The translations under genes and the position numbers were made by a program. From Pseudomonas gregormendelii (GTDB lineage Bacteria; Pseudomonadota; Gammaproteobacteria; Pseudomonadales; Pseudomonadaceae), in NCBI RefSeq assembly GCF_017114825.1, contig NZ_JADEVO010000008.1, positions 62,001 to 126,000 of the forward strand: 64,000 bases of DNA, read 5' to 3'. The notes below the pieces were generated by a model. That model saw only the letters and a program-made list of their open reading frames with translations. It was not told the DNA's origin and made no database searches. Shown piece after piece: positions 29,043 through 38,675 of the stretch (position 1 is the first letter of the stretch; each line of letters starts with the position of its first letter).

Positions 29043-30746
29043 TCACTGCATCACATAGCGTCCAGGGGCCGGCTCCAGTGGCGGGTATTGGGCATTTCCC
29101 ATCTGCTGCATCGCCGGCTCGCGCTCGGCGGATTGATCGGCCAGCCACGCAAACCAGTCGTTCCACCAGCTTCCGGGTTGCTGCCGGGCATTGTCGAACC
29201 AGACGTCAGGGTCGCTGGTGATCTGCTCCTGGGTCCAGTAGTGGCGTTTTTCACGGGCAGGTGGATTGATTACGCCCGCAATATGGCCGGATGCCCCCAA
29301 CACGAATCGGGTGGGGCCGCTGAGCAATTGGGTGCTGGCGTAGGCGCTGCGCCACGGCACGATGTGATCGTCGTGGGTCGCGAGGATGTAGGCGGGCGCG
29401 TCAATCGCGCGCAGGTCCAGCTTGACTCCGCAGCACTCCAGTTCGCCGGACTTGAGGTCATTTTGCAGATAGGTATGCCGCAGGTACCAGCAGTACATGG
29501 GGCCAGGCAGATTGGTGCTGTCGTTGTTCCAGAACAGCAGGTCCAGGGCATTGGGTTTCTGGCCCTTGAGGTATTTGTCGACGTTGTAGTTCCACCACAG
29601 GTCGTTGGGGCGCAGCAGCGAGAAGGTGTTGCCCATGTCCTCGCCCTTGAACAGGCCGATCGGGCCGTTGCTGCCGCCAATGGTGCGCTCGCGGTAAGCC
29701 ACCAGTTGTTCGTCGACGAATATGTCGATGGGGCCGGTATCCAGGTAGTCGAGGAAGGTGGTGAGCAGGCTCACGCTGGCGATCTCACGATCGCCGCGCG
29801 CCGCCAGCACCGCCAGTGCCGTGCTGAGCAGGGTGCCGCCGATGCAAAAACCTACGCAATGGGGGCGCTGCTCGCCGCTGATTTCACGGGTGACCTGCAG
29901 CGCCTTGACGATGCCGGTGTCGATCAGATCGTCCCAGGTAGTGCCGGCATGCGCCTGATCGAAGTTGCGCCAGGACATCAGGAACACCGGATGGCCTTGC
30001 TGCAGCAGGTGACCGACCATGGAGTTGTCCGGGCGCAGGTCGAGGATGTAGAACTTGTTGATCGACGGCGGGACGATGAAGACGGGGCGCCGGTAGCCGG
30101 TTTGTGCTTGCGGGTAGTACTGGATCAGCTGGAACAACTCGTTCTCGAACACCACCTCACCCGGCGTGTTGGCCAGGTCGACGCCTACCTGAAATGCATC
30201 GCGGTCGCACTGGCGCATCTTGCCTTCCTGCAGATCGCTTGCAAGGTGCAGCAAACCTGTCAGCAAGCTGCTGCCCCCGGTCTCGACCACCCGTTGCAGC
30301 GCGTCGGGGTTGCTTGCCAGGCAATTGCTCGGTGCGCCCGCTGCGATGGCTTGCTCCACCAGATAGAGCAGGCGCTGGCGCGGCTTCCTGGTTTCGATCG
30401 GCAAGTGTTCAAGCAGCTTGAGCAGGAAGCCGGCGTTGAGCAGGTAAAACGCGGCGAGGGAGCCGTACAGCGGCTGGCTCCAATTGTCGCTGGCGAAACG
30501 CCGGTCCTGGAAACTGAAGGGCTGCCCGCTCAGCACCCGCTGGCCGAGTTCTGCCCATTGCTGCTGGTAGTCGGATTGGAGGGTGTCCAGCGTTGCCCGA
30601 GGCAGGTCGAACCAGGCGTGGTAATCCTGCCCGGTGAACCAGGGATTGGTGCTGACCCACAGGCGTAACTGTTGCAGTGCAAAATTGGCGATAAAGGGCA
30701 CCTGGCCGGACCAGTAACTGTTGAAGGTTTGCGCTTTGCTGTCCAT
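29043..30746 (-). CDS. phaC: Poly(3-hydroxyalkanoate) synthase, class I type
   Basis: This 567-residue PHA polymerase has the nucleophile in the lipase-like box GFCIGG (Cys301), the general-base region HDDHIVPW (Asp460) and His488 in GASGHIAGVINPP. It ends in PGRYV, as class I synthases do, rather than in the form of the medium-chain PhaC1/PhaC2 of pseudomonads. It should polymerise short-chain hydroxyacyl-CoA on granules. I start at 30746 (MDSKAQ), where TGGA precedes the ATG. A PhaR-like dyad lies 75-88 bases upstream. No phaA or phaB is nearby. Confidence 0.92.
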   Translation of the reverse strand: MDSKAQTFNSYWSGQVPFIANFALQQLRLWVSTNPWFTGQDYHAWFDLPRATLDTLQSDYQQQWAELGQRVLSGQPFSFQDRRFASDNWSQPLYGSLAAFYLLNAGFLLKLLEHLPIETRKPRQRLLYLVEQAIAAGAPSNCLASNPDALQRVVETGGSSLLTGLLHLASDLQEGKMRQCDRDAFQVGVDLANTPGEVVFENELFQLIQYYPQAQTGYRRPVFIVPPSINKFYILDLRPDNSMVGHLLQQGHPVFLMSWRNFDQAHAGTTWDDLIDTGIVKALQVTREISGEQRPHCVGFCIGGTLLSTALAVLAARGDREIASVSLLTTFLDYLDTGPIDIFVDEQLVAYRERTIGGSNGPIGLFKGEDMGNTFSLLRPNDLWWNYNVDKYLKGQKPNALDLLFWNNDSTNLPGPMYCWYLRHTYLQNDLKSGELECCGVKLDLRAIDAPAYILATHDDHIVPWRSAYASTQLLSGPTRFVLGASGHIAGVINPPAREKRHYWTQEQITSDPDVWFDNARQQPGSWWNDWFAWLADQSAEREPAMQQMGNAQYPPLEPAPGRYVMQ

Positions 30747-31062
30747 TAATTTCCACCCATAACAGTCGTGAACAACGCAATACGACCAAGCGACTTCCTG
30801 ACGTCCGTTGCTTTTATTGTTTTGCGCTGCAAGATGGAGGATTGTTGGTGATGGGCGGGCCGTGCGGAAGTGTTGCCAGGTGACTGTGTGGTGTCCAACG
30901 GCGCCAAGCAGCCAAGTGGTGTTGCCGGTGCCAGCGGCCTGGCCCGCGAGTTTGCGGTCAAGGATCAATGGGTCGCAGAAACCGACGCAGATCAATACCC
31001 CCAACCAGGCCGCCGCTTATCATTCCTTGAAAGCGCCCAGTACTTACGTCATCGAGAACGCC
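30747..31062. promoter_or_regulatory. Divergent promoter region, phaC and AraC-family gene
   Basis: About 316 bases between the divergent phaC and AraC-family starts; the frames extending into it look non-coding. It contains the dyad TTTTGC-GCT-GCAAGA at 30820-30834 (core TTGC-GCT-GCAA), matching the sites at the phasin promoter. Confidence 0.6.
30820..30834. promoter_or_regulatory. Candidate PhaR operator upstream of phaC
   Basis: TTTTGC-GCT-GCAAGA shares the TGC-RCT-GCA core with three other copies in this PHA locus. Its position 75-88 bases before the phaC ATG suits control of that promoter. The assignment to PhaR is inferred from sequence similarity and location. Confidence 0.45.
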
Positions 31063-32100
31063 ATGTACAGAATGAGCTCGGGCTATGCCAATGTGCTGGT
31101 CAATACGCTCTCGGCCGAGGGACTCGACGTTGCCAGCCTGTGCCAGGTCGCCGGGCTGGACATGAGCCTCGCCAGTGTCCCTGGAGCGCTGTGCGAGCGC
31201 AGGGTGATTTATCGCCTGTGGCAACTGGCGGCCCAGGCTGCTGCGGACCCGGACATCGGCCTCAAGGCGTACGGGCATTTTCATCCAGGCAGCTTCCAGA
31301 TTGTCGGCTACACCATGATGTCCAGCCTCAACCTGAAACGCGCCCTTGAGCGCCTGGTGCGATTCAGCCCATTGATCGGCACCGGCTTCAGCCTGTTTTT
31401 CGTCCCGGAGCAGGGACACTATCGCCTGGCTTCCCTCGATCATCAACAATCGGGCTCGATCAAGCCCCGGCAGTACGCCGATGCCGGTCTGGCATCATTG
31501 CTCGGCATCTGCCGCTGGCTGGGTGATGGCAAATTACCGCAACCGCTGAGTGTGGAATTCAGCTATCCCGAACCCGAGGACACCTCGGAACATAAACGCC
31601 TGTTTGGCTGCGACCTGCAGTTTGGCTCGGCTTACGACAGCATCCTGTTCGACGGCCAGGAGCTGCTGCGGCCGTTGAGCATGGCCAACGAAGCGTTGGC
31701 GGTCCTGCACGACAGTTTTGCCGAGGCGCAACTGGACCTGCTGTTCGGCTTCACCATCGTCGGCAGGATTCGCGCGCTGATCACCGAGCGCTTGAGTCAG
31801 GGGCAGGGGCTTTGCGACATGGAATCCATTGCTGCAGCGCTGAATTTCAGCAAGCGCACCCTGCAACGGGCCCTGGAAAAGGATGGGACGCAATTCAAGG
31901 ATGTGCAGAATGCAGTGCGCCGACAATTGGCGGATTTCTACCTGCGTCACTCCCACTTCAACATGAAGCGTGTGGCGTATCTGCTGGGTTTTCATGACCA
32001 CAGCAGCTTCAACAAGGCCTGCAGCCGCTGGTTTGGCATGACGCCGGGGCAGTACCGCGCCGATCAATCGTTCGAGATCGAGCAAGCCGCGCCGGTCTGA
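31063..32100 (+). CDS. AraC-family transcriptional regulator
   Basis: This ~345-residue regulator has the N-terminal Arabinose_bd domain of the OruR/ArgR-like group (FHPGSFQIVGYTMMSS... LVRFSPLIG) and a C-terminal AraC DNA-binding domain with SIAAALNFSKRTLQRAL and VAYLLGFHDHSSFNKACSRWFG. I start at the ATG at 31063 because the upstream part of the frame does not look like protein. It lies between phaC (divergent) and the DUF3141 gene (convergent), so regulation of PHA synthesis is plausible but unproven. Confidence 0.88.
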   Translation: MYRMSSGYANVLVNTLSAEGLDVASLCQVAGLDMSLASVPGALCERRVIYRLWQLAAQAAADPDIGLKAYGHFHPGSFQIVGYTMMSSLNLKRALERLVRFSPLIGTGFSLFFVPEQGHYRLASLDHQQSGSIKPRQYADAGLASLLGICRWLGDGKLPQPLSVEFSYPEPEDTSEHKRLFGCDLQFGSAYDSILFDGQELLRPLSMANEALAVLHDSFAEAQLDLLFGFTIVGRIRALITERLSQGQGLCDMESIAAALNFSKRTLQRALEKDGTQFKDVQNAVRRQLADFYLRHSHFNMKRVAYLLGFHDHSSFNKACSRWFGMTPGQYRADQSFEIEQAAPV

Positions 32101-32115
32101 CGCGGCCCTGGTGCG

Positions 32116-33939
32116 TCAACGATCGCCGAGCAGGCCATTGAGGGCGCCATACACCCCATAGAAGCTCATTTCCTGGGCAGCATCACGCTGGTCGCGGTAG
32201 CCGTTCAGGGCATCCTGCAGTTGATCCGAATACAAGTCCTGCCACGCCAGCAACGGGTTGTTCGCGCGGACGCACTGGCGATCCCGGCGGGCCTTGGCCG
32301 CGCCTGCCGCCACCCACCACAGGGCAGGGTTGAGGCTGCTCCAGAGCAATTGCTGCTGATGAAAAGGATGGGCCCGGCGGATGAGTTCGGCGCCGGGTTC
32401 GTTGATCAACTGGCGCAGCCACGGACGAACGCAGGCATCGTAGAGGTTGTTGTTGAAGGTCGAGGTGCGTTCGACCAGGGCGAATTCGCGATCGTCAGCC
32501 TGCGGTGTTTCAACATCGCCATGAATGTCGGCGATCCTGCGCGGTTCGAAGCTGACGCGATAGGGATTCGGCGCATCTTCTGGCAGGTCCTCGATCAACA
32601 TTTCATACAGGCCAGGGGGCAGGGCATTGATGGTATCGACCGCTCCCAGCAGCTCGCGGTGCTCGCGCCGGGCCACTTCGCCGGAGACAAAGATGCCCAG
32701 GTGCCCGATGCTGGCATGGCGCAGATAAACGATAGTGCGACCGGCGTCGTCCAGGGCGAGATCGCTGGGATAGAGGTCGGTGATCCAGTCCAGTGCCTGT
32801 TGCGGCGAAGTGATGTTGTCGCCACAGGAGCAGAACACCACCACCGGCACTTCGATGCGCTTGAGGTCCAGGCCATTGCTTTTGCGCCCGACTCCGCCGG
32901 ACAGCTGATTGCCGATGAACAGTTGGTCAACGATCATCTCGATTTCTTCGCCGTTGAGCAGGGTCGGGCTGCCCCACCAGCGTTCAAAGTCGAGGAAGCG
33001 CTCGGCCTCGCCATCGACTTCGCTGAACAGGTGATAATACTTGCCCCACCAGGCATTGGCCGGGTCCAGGCTTTCGAAATTGCTCACCAGCCAGGCGCCG
33101 TCGAAACGCGAGTTGCCCAGGTCGCTGCCCAGGCGCGCCATCCAGCCACCGCCCAGCAGCCCGCCGCAGTAACGCAGCGGATTGCGCCCATGGGTGCCAG
33201 CCCAATAGGACAGCGGCGCGCCATTGATAATGATCAAGCCCGGCAGCTCCGGCCTGGAGGCCGCCAGGCTCATTAAGGCCCAGCCTGCCTGGCAGTTGCC
33301 GATGACCACCGGCTTGGCACTGTCGGGGTGTCTGGCGCTGACCAGCTCGATGAATTGCGCTTCGGCCTGAACGATGTCTGCCAGGGTTTGCCCGGGGCTT
33401 GGCGCATGACTGAACGAGATGAAGTAGGTGGGGTGACCGGCGCGCAGGCTCTCGCCGATCAGCGAATCCTGTTTGAAGCCGCCAATGCCCGAGCCATGGC
33501 CGCCCCGCGGATCGATGATCACCACTGGCTGCTGGTCGGGGTCGCTTGCTGATGCCGATGCATCGACGATTTTGAGCAGCGAATAGTTGACCGGGCGGGG
33601 CAGTTGCTCGCCGGCCTGTAGCACTTCGTACTCGAACTTGAGCAGCAGTGGATGCCCGGCGCGTTCGTGAGCCAGGGTGTTGTCGCCGCGCTGGCGCAAG
33701 GTATCCCAGAACAACAGGCTGCGTTGGCCAAGGTCGGTCAGGTAGTCCTGCCAGTCGGCAGCCGAGGGCTGCCTGAGTTGTTCCAACCGTGAGGACGCCA
33801 GGGTGCTGGCCTGGCGCGCGTTCACGGCGCCCAGCACATTGTGCAGGTTGAGCTGCTGCAGATGACTCAGGTGATCGAACAGACCGGGCGCTGCTGCAAG
33901 GTCTATATCGTGCGCTGCAATATTTCCTGCCTGGTTCAT
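32116..33939 (-). CDS. DUF3141 alpha/beta-hydrolase, PHA-associated
   Basis: This 607-residue protein matches the DUF3141 family. The fold is alpha/beta-hydrolase: oxyanion region IIDPRGGHGSGIGGF, then a nucleophile elbow G-N-C216-Q-A-G, where the nucleophile is cysteine as in PHA synthases rather than serine. It has a helical C-terminal domain. The location, divergent from a phasin and next to phaC and phaR, and the cysteine suggest a role in granule or polyester metabolism, but the family has no firmly known function. AGGAG lies six bases before the ATG. Confidence 0.85.
   Translation of the reverse strand: MNQAGNIAAHDIDLAAAPGLFDHLSHLQQLNLHNVLGAVNARQASTLASSRLEQLRQPSAADWQDYLTDLGQRSLLFWDTLRQRGDNTLAHERAGHPLLLKFEYEVLQAGEQLPRPVNYSLLKIVDASASASDPDQQPVVIIDPRGGHGSGIGGFKQDSLIGESLRAGHPTYFISFSHAPSPGQTLADIVQAEAQFIELVSARHPDSAKPVVIGNCQAGWALMSLAASRPELPGLIIINGAPLSYWAGTHGRNPLRYCGGLLGGGWMARLGSDLGNSRFDGAWLVSNFESLDPANAWWGKYYHLFSEVDGEAERFLDFERWWGSPTLLNGEEIEMIVDQLFIGNQLSGGVGRKSNGLDLKRIEVPVVVFCSCGDNITSPQQALDWITDLYPSDLALDDAGRTIVYLRHASIGHLGIFVSGEVARREHRELLGAVDTINALPPGLYEMLIEDLPEDAPNPYRVSFEPRRIADIHGDVETPQADDREFALVERTSTFNNNLYDACVRPWLRQLINEPGAELIRRAHPFHQQQLLWSSLNPALWWVAAGAAKARRDRQCVRANNPLLAWQDLYSDQLQDALNGYRDQRDAAQEMSFYGVYGALNGLLGDR
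33908..33922. promoter_or_regulatory. Candidate PhaR operator inside the DUF3141 start
   Basis: TCGTGC-GCT-GCAATA overlaps codons 6-11 of the DUF3141 gene and matches the sites at 34063 and 34099. A site within the first codons could block transcription of this gene. Function inferred. Confidence 0.35.
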
Positions 33940-34062
33940 GGTGTGCTCCTGCCGACCTGCATGGAAAGCGCTCCGAAAACATTGCTGCGATTAATGGGGG
34001 CTTGTCGGAAGCGCTCAGTGGCTGGAGTCTATCGTCAAAACACTCAAGGTCACCACGATTTA

Positions 34063-34077
34063 TTGTGCGCTGCACAA
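34063..34077. promoter_or_regulatory. Candidate PhaR operator, perfect dyad
   Basis: TTGTGC-GCT-GCACAA is an exact palindrome with 6-bp arms in the divergent DUF3141/phasin promoter, 117-131 bases before the phasin ATG. It is the best copy of the repeated motif. PhaR in Paracoccus and Rhodobacter is known to bind TGC-rich dyads, which supports the assignment. Confidence 0.55.
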
Positions 34078-34098
34078 AATACTCATTGCCAAACAGAT

Positions 34099-34113
34099 TT
34101 GTGCACTGCAATA
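34099..34113. promoter_or_regulatory. Candidate PhaR operator, second phasin-side site
   Basis: TTGTGC-ACT-GCAATA lies 36 bases downstream of the perfect dyad and 81-95 bases before the phasin ATG. Paired sites at a phasin promoter fit autoregulated PhaR repression. Confidence 0.5.
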
Positions 34114-34193
34114 TCGCCGCTATCGCGATGACTGGCAGGATCGCCGTCGCGCCCTTGGCCCTCTCAGGGCATTCAGTACCAGGAGATTCCAGC

Positions 34194-34763
34194 ATGTCTT
34201 TTTTCAACCCGGAAAAACTGCAAACCGCCCAGAAAGCCAACCTCGACCTTTTGCAGCAGATCAGCGGCAAAGTCTTCGCCAGCGTCGAGCAGCTGAGCCA
34301 GTTGCAGTTCAAGGCCCTGCGCGACTCCACCGAGGAACACTTCGAAGGCGTTCGCAAGTTGCTGTCTGTGCGTGATCCTCAGGGTTTTGCCGAGCTGCAG
34401 GCTTCGTTGACCCAACCAAGTGCACAGGGCGAACGCCTGGCCGAGTTCAACCGTCAGGTCCAGGCGCTGATCGTCGACACCCAGTCGGACATCGCCAAAC
34501 TGACCTCCAGCCAGGTCGAATCCGGCACCCGGCAGGTTGAAGAGTTCGTGGAAACCTTGAGCAAGAACGCGCCAGCGGGTTCGGAACCGGTAGTTGCCGC
34601 TTTCAAGTCGGGCCTGGCCAACGCCGGTACGGTCTTTGAAAGCGCACAAAAAGCCGCGAAGCAGGCGGCCGATGTGGCTCAGAGTGGTTTCGAGGCCGCG
34701 AGCGCAGCGCCGGGAAAAGCCGCGCCAGGAGCCGGCGGCAAGGCTACCAGCGGTAACAAGTAA
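34194..34763 (+). CDS. phaP: Phasin (PHA granule-associated protein)
   Basis: This 189-residue protein is a Phasin_2-type granule coat protein: amphipathic, helix-rich, without cysteine, with FNPEKLQTAQKANLDLLQQ at the start and an Ala/Gly/Lys-rich tail. Phasins cover PHA granules and control their size. I start at the ATG at 34194 with AGGAG eight bases upstream, although the frame is open further upstream. Two candidate PhaR sites precede it, and a strong hairpin terminator follows. Confidence 0.9.
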   Translation: MSFFNPEKLQTAQKANLDLLQQISGKVFASVEQLSQLQFKALRDSTEEHFEGVRKLLSVRDPQGFAELQASLTQPSAQGERLAEFNRQVQALIVDTQSDIAKLTSSQVESGTRQVEEFVETLSKNAPAGSEPVVAAFKSGLANAGTVFESAQKAAKQAADVAQSGFEAASAAPGKAAPGAGGKATSGNK

Positions 34764-34786
34764 GTCAGTTCAGGCCAGCTGCACCG

Positions 34787-34822
34787 ATGGCGACGGGTTT
34801 ATTCCCCGTCGCCATTTTTTTT
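34787..34822 (+). terminator. Intrinsic terminator of the phasin gene, overlapping phaR codons
   Basis: ATGGCGACGGG at 34787-34797 pairs with CCCGTCGCCAT at 34805-34815 around a 7-base loop, followed by a run of eight T. The right arm and T-run are also the last codons of the convergent phaR gene. Confidence 0.85.
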
Positions 34823-35311
34823 CGGGCCGCCTTTGGCATCCGGCGTTGCGCCAAACATGCCAAACAGATTCTGGGTATTGAGGTACAGCGCCTTGGACTG
34901 ATCGACATACTGGCGCATCAAGTCCTGCATCACGGGAGCCTGCTGGTGCATGAAGGTACTCCAGGCTTCGGAAGACTGCGCGCCCGTCTGGGACTGGATG
35001 TCGATAACGGTCTGGATGCTCTTGTCCAGGTAACTGCCGAGCACACCCTGATAGGGCCCGTAGAACTGGATAATGCCCATCAGCATCTCGCTGGTGAAGA
35101 TCGGCTCGCCACCGCTTTCAGCTTCCAGGATCACCTGCAGCAGGATGCTGCGCGTCAGGTCTTCGCCGCTTTTGGCGTCGACGACCTGGAACGGCACCTT
35201 GTCGACGACCAGTTGACGAATGTCCGCCAGCGTCAGGTGACTGCTGGTGTGGGTGTCATAGAGTCGGCGGTTGGGGTACTTCTTGATCAGGCGGGGGGTG
35301 ATATCGGTCAT
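34799..35311 (-). CDS. phaR: Polyhydroxyalkanoate synthesis repressor
   Basis: This 170-residue protein is PhaR: the N-terminal DNA-binding domain begins with the diagnostic IKKYPNRRLYDT, followed by the PHB_acc repeats (SRSILLQVI-like segment, then FYGPYQGVLGSYLD). PhaR binds both DNA and nascent PHA granules and represses phasin genes until granules form. I start at the ATG at 35311 (MTDITPRL), not the longer frame. Four matching dyads in the locus are its likely targets. Confidence 0.93.
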   Translation of the reverse strand: MTDITPRLIKKYPNRRLYDTHTSSHLTLADIRQLVVDKVPFQVVDAKSGEDLTRSILLQVILEAESGGEPIFTSEMLMGIIQFYGPYQGVLGSYLDKSIQTVIDIQSQTGAQSSEAWSTFMHQQAPVMQDLMRQYVDQSKALYLNTQNLFGMFGATPDAKGGPKKNGDGE

Positions 35312-35443
35312 GCGGGGCGTCTCGCGGCGAGCCTGGTTTGCAGGCATCTTATCCTACTCTCATCGCCCGTGCCCTCGAGAGCGCCTTTGCCAGCCGGTGC
35401 GCCCCCGGTAAATCGTCCCCTAAGGATGGGGACGAGGCATTGC

Positions 35444-36712
35444 TTACCAGATCGGCAGGGTATAACTGACAATCAGGCGGTTTTCATCCAGGTCACTGCC
35501 AAAGTTGGTCGAGCGCACTGTCGCGTTGCGCCATTTCAGCCCGACATTCTTCAGCGGCCCACTCTGCACCACGTAGCCGATATCGGTATCGCGCTCCCAT
35601 TCCTTGCCTTCAGGCCGGTTGTTGCCCAGGTCGATGTCCGAGCCGGTGAGGTAGCGGGTCATGAAGGTCAGGCCGGGAATACCCATGGCCGCAAAGTTGT
35701 AGTCGTAGCGCGCCTGCCAGGATTTTTCGTCCTTGCTGGCGAAGTCGCCGATTTGCACGAAGTTCACCAGGAACGCGTCGGTGCCGTTTATGTAGGCATA
35801 ACCGGTGTCGCCGCTCATGCCCTGGTAGCCGAGGCCAAAGGCATGACCGCCCAGGGTGTAGGTGAACATCGCGCCCAGGGCATTGTTGTCGACATTACTG
35901 CCGCCGTCGTCGGTGGAGCGGGCGAAGCGCAGGTCGGTTTTTAACGACTGGCCCACGGTGATCGGCAGGACGTACGTCAGGTTGACCACATGCTGGCTGT
36001 AGAAATTATCCAGATGACCGTAGCTGTATCCGGTGGCCAGATCAGGCGTCCATTTGTAGTTGAGGCTGGCGAAGTCGAAGCTGTCGCTGGCCAGGTGGCG
36101 ACTAATGATGCCCTTGGCGCCCGTACGAGTGATGCCCATGTCCTCGTAGTTCGAGGAATCACGTTGATTGACCTGGGTCAGGCGCCCGGCGTCTGCGGTC
36201 AGGCCCTGGATGTCCAGCGAACTCAACTGGCCGCCCTGGAAAGTCTGCGGCAACAGGCGTGAGTCGTTCGCCAGCACGGTTGGCAGCTTGGGCAACAGTG
36301 TCCCCAGTTTCAGTACACTTTTTGCCGCGCGAACCTTGGCCGTCAGGCCCACTTCAGCGTACTCGTCATGGGCGCCCTGGCGGGTATCGGCATGGCGCTT
36401 GAGCAAACCGGAGCCGGCACGATCAGGGCTGGAGTCGAGCTTGACCCCGAGCAGGCCGATGGCGTCGAACCCGACACCAATGGTCCCGGCAGTGAAGCCC
36501 GATTCGAAGCGCATCAGGAAACCCTGGGCCCATTCTTCCTGTTTCGATTGTGCGGCGTTGTCCTGGCGAAAGTCGCGGTTGAAGTAAAAATTGCGCAATT
36601 CCACGCTGGCTTTGCTGTCCTTGATGAAATCAGCGGCTGCGGGGGCCGAGAGGCTGATGACGCCACCGGCCAGCAGCAGTCGGGTCGCGAGATTGCAGGT
36701 GTGACGATCCAT
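35444..36712 (-). CDS. OprD-family outer-membrane porin
   Basis: This 422-residue protein has a signal peptide (cleavage near SAPAAA-DF) and the OprD-family body: FIKDSKASVELRNFYFNRDFR, EWAQGFLMRFESGFTAGTIGVGFDA, DEYAEVGLTAKVR and a C-terminal strand ending in LPIW. These porins form 18-stranded barrels that take up basic amino acids or small carboxylates. Genes for an acyl-CoA dehydrogenase and acetate uptake lie upstream on the same strand, which hints at an organic-acid substrate. Confidence 0.92.
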   Translation of the reverse strand: MDRHTCNLATRLLLAGGVISLSAPAAADFIKDSKASVELRNFYFNRDFRQDNAAQSKQEEWAQGFLMRFESGFTAGTIGVGFDAIGLLGVKLDSSPDRAGSGLLKRHADTRQGAHDEYAEVGLTAKVRAAKSVLKLGTLLPKLPTVLANDSRLLPQTFQGGQLSSLDIQGLTADAGRLTQVNQRDSSNYEDMGITRTGAKGIISRHLASDSFDFASLNYKWTPDLATGYSYGHLDNFYSQHVVNLTYVLPITVGQSLKTDLRFARSTDDGGSNVDNNALGAMFTYTLGGHAFGLGYQGMSGDTGYAYINGTDAFLVNFVQIGDFASKDEKSWQARYDYNFAAMGIPGLTFMTRYLTGSDIDLGNNRPEGKEWERDTDIGYVVQSGPLKNVGLKWRNATVRSTNFGSDLDENRLIVSYTLPIW

Positions 36713-36839
36713 GGTGAAGCCCCTTTGTTTTTATTATGAGAAATCGGATCTGGCGACCCTCGCCGAGCTGGCGAGGGCTGCTGAATAAAAAACGCGACGC
36801 CTGAATGAGAGGAGCAAGGCGCCGCGCGCGGTTCAATCG

Positions 36840-38612
<1,773 letters not shown>

Positions 38613-38675
38613 TACGTGAACCTCACAGGGTTAGGCGATGGGCGCGGTCCGTCATGGACGGTCGCGCCCGTTCAA

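Noticed and set aside
28578..30668. A 696-codon forward frame opposite phaC and the aminotransferase
   Set aside because: Both reverse-strand genes are well supported; the forward frame lacks any recognisable motif and has shadow-type composition.
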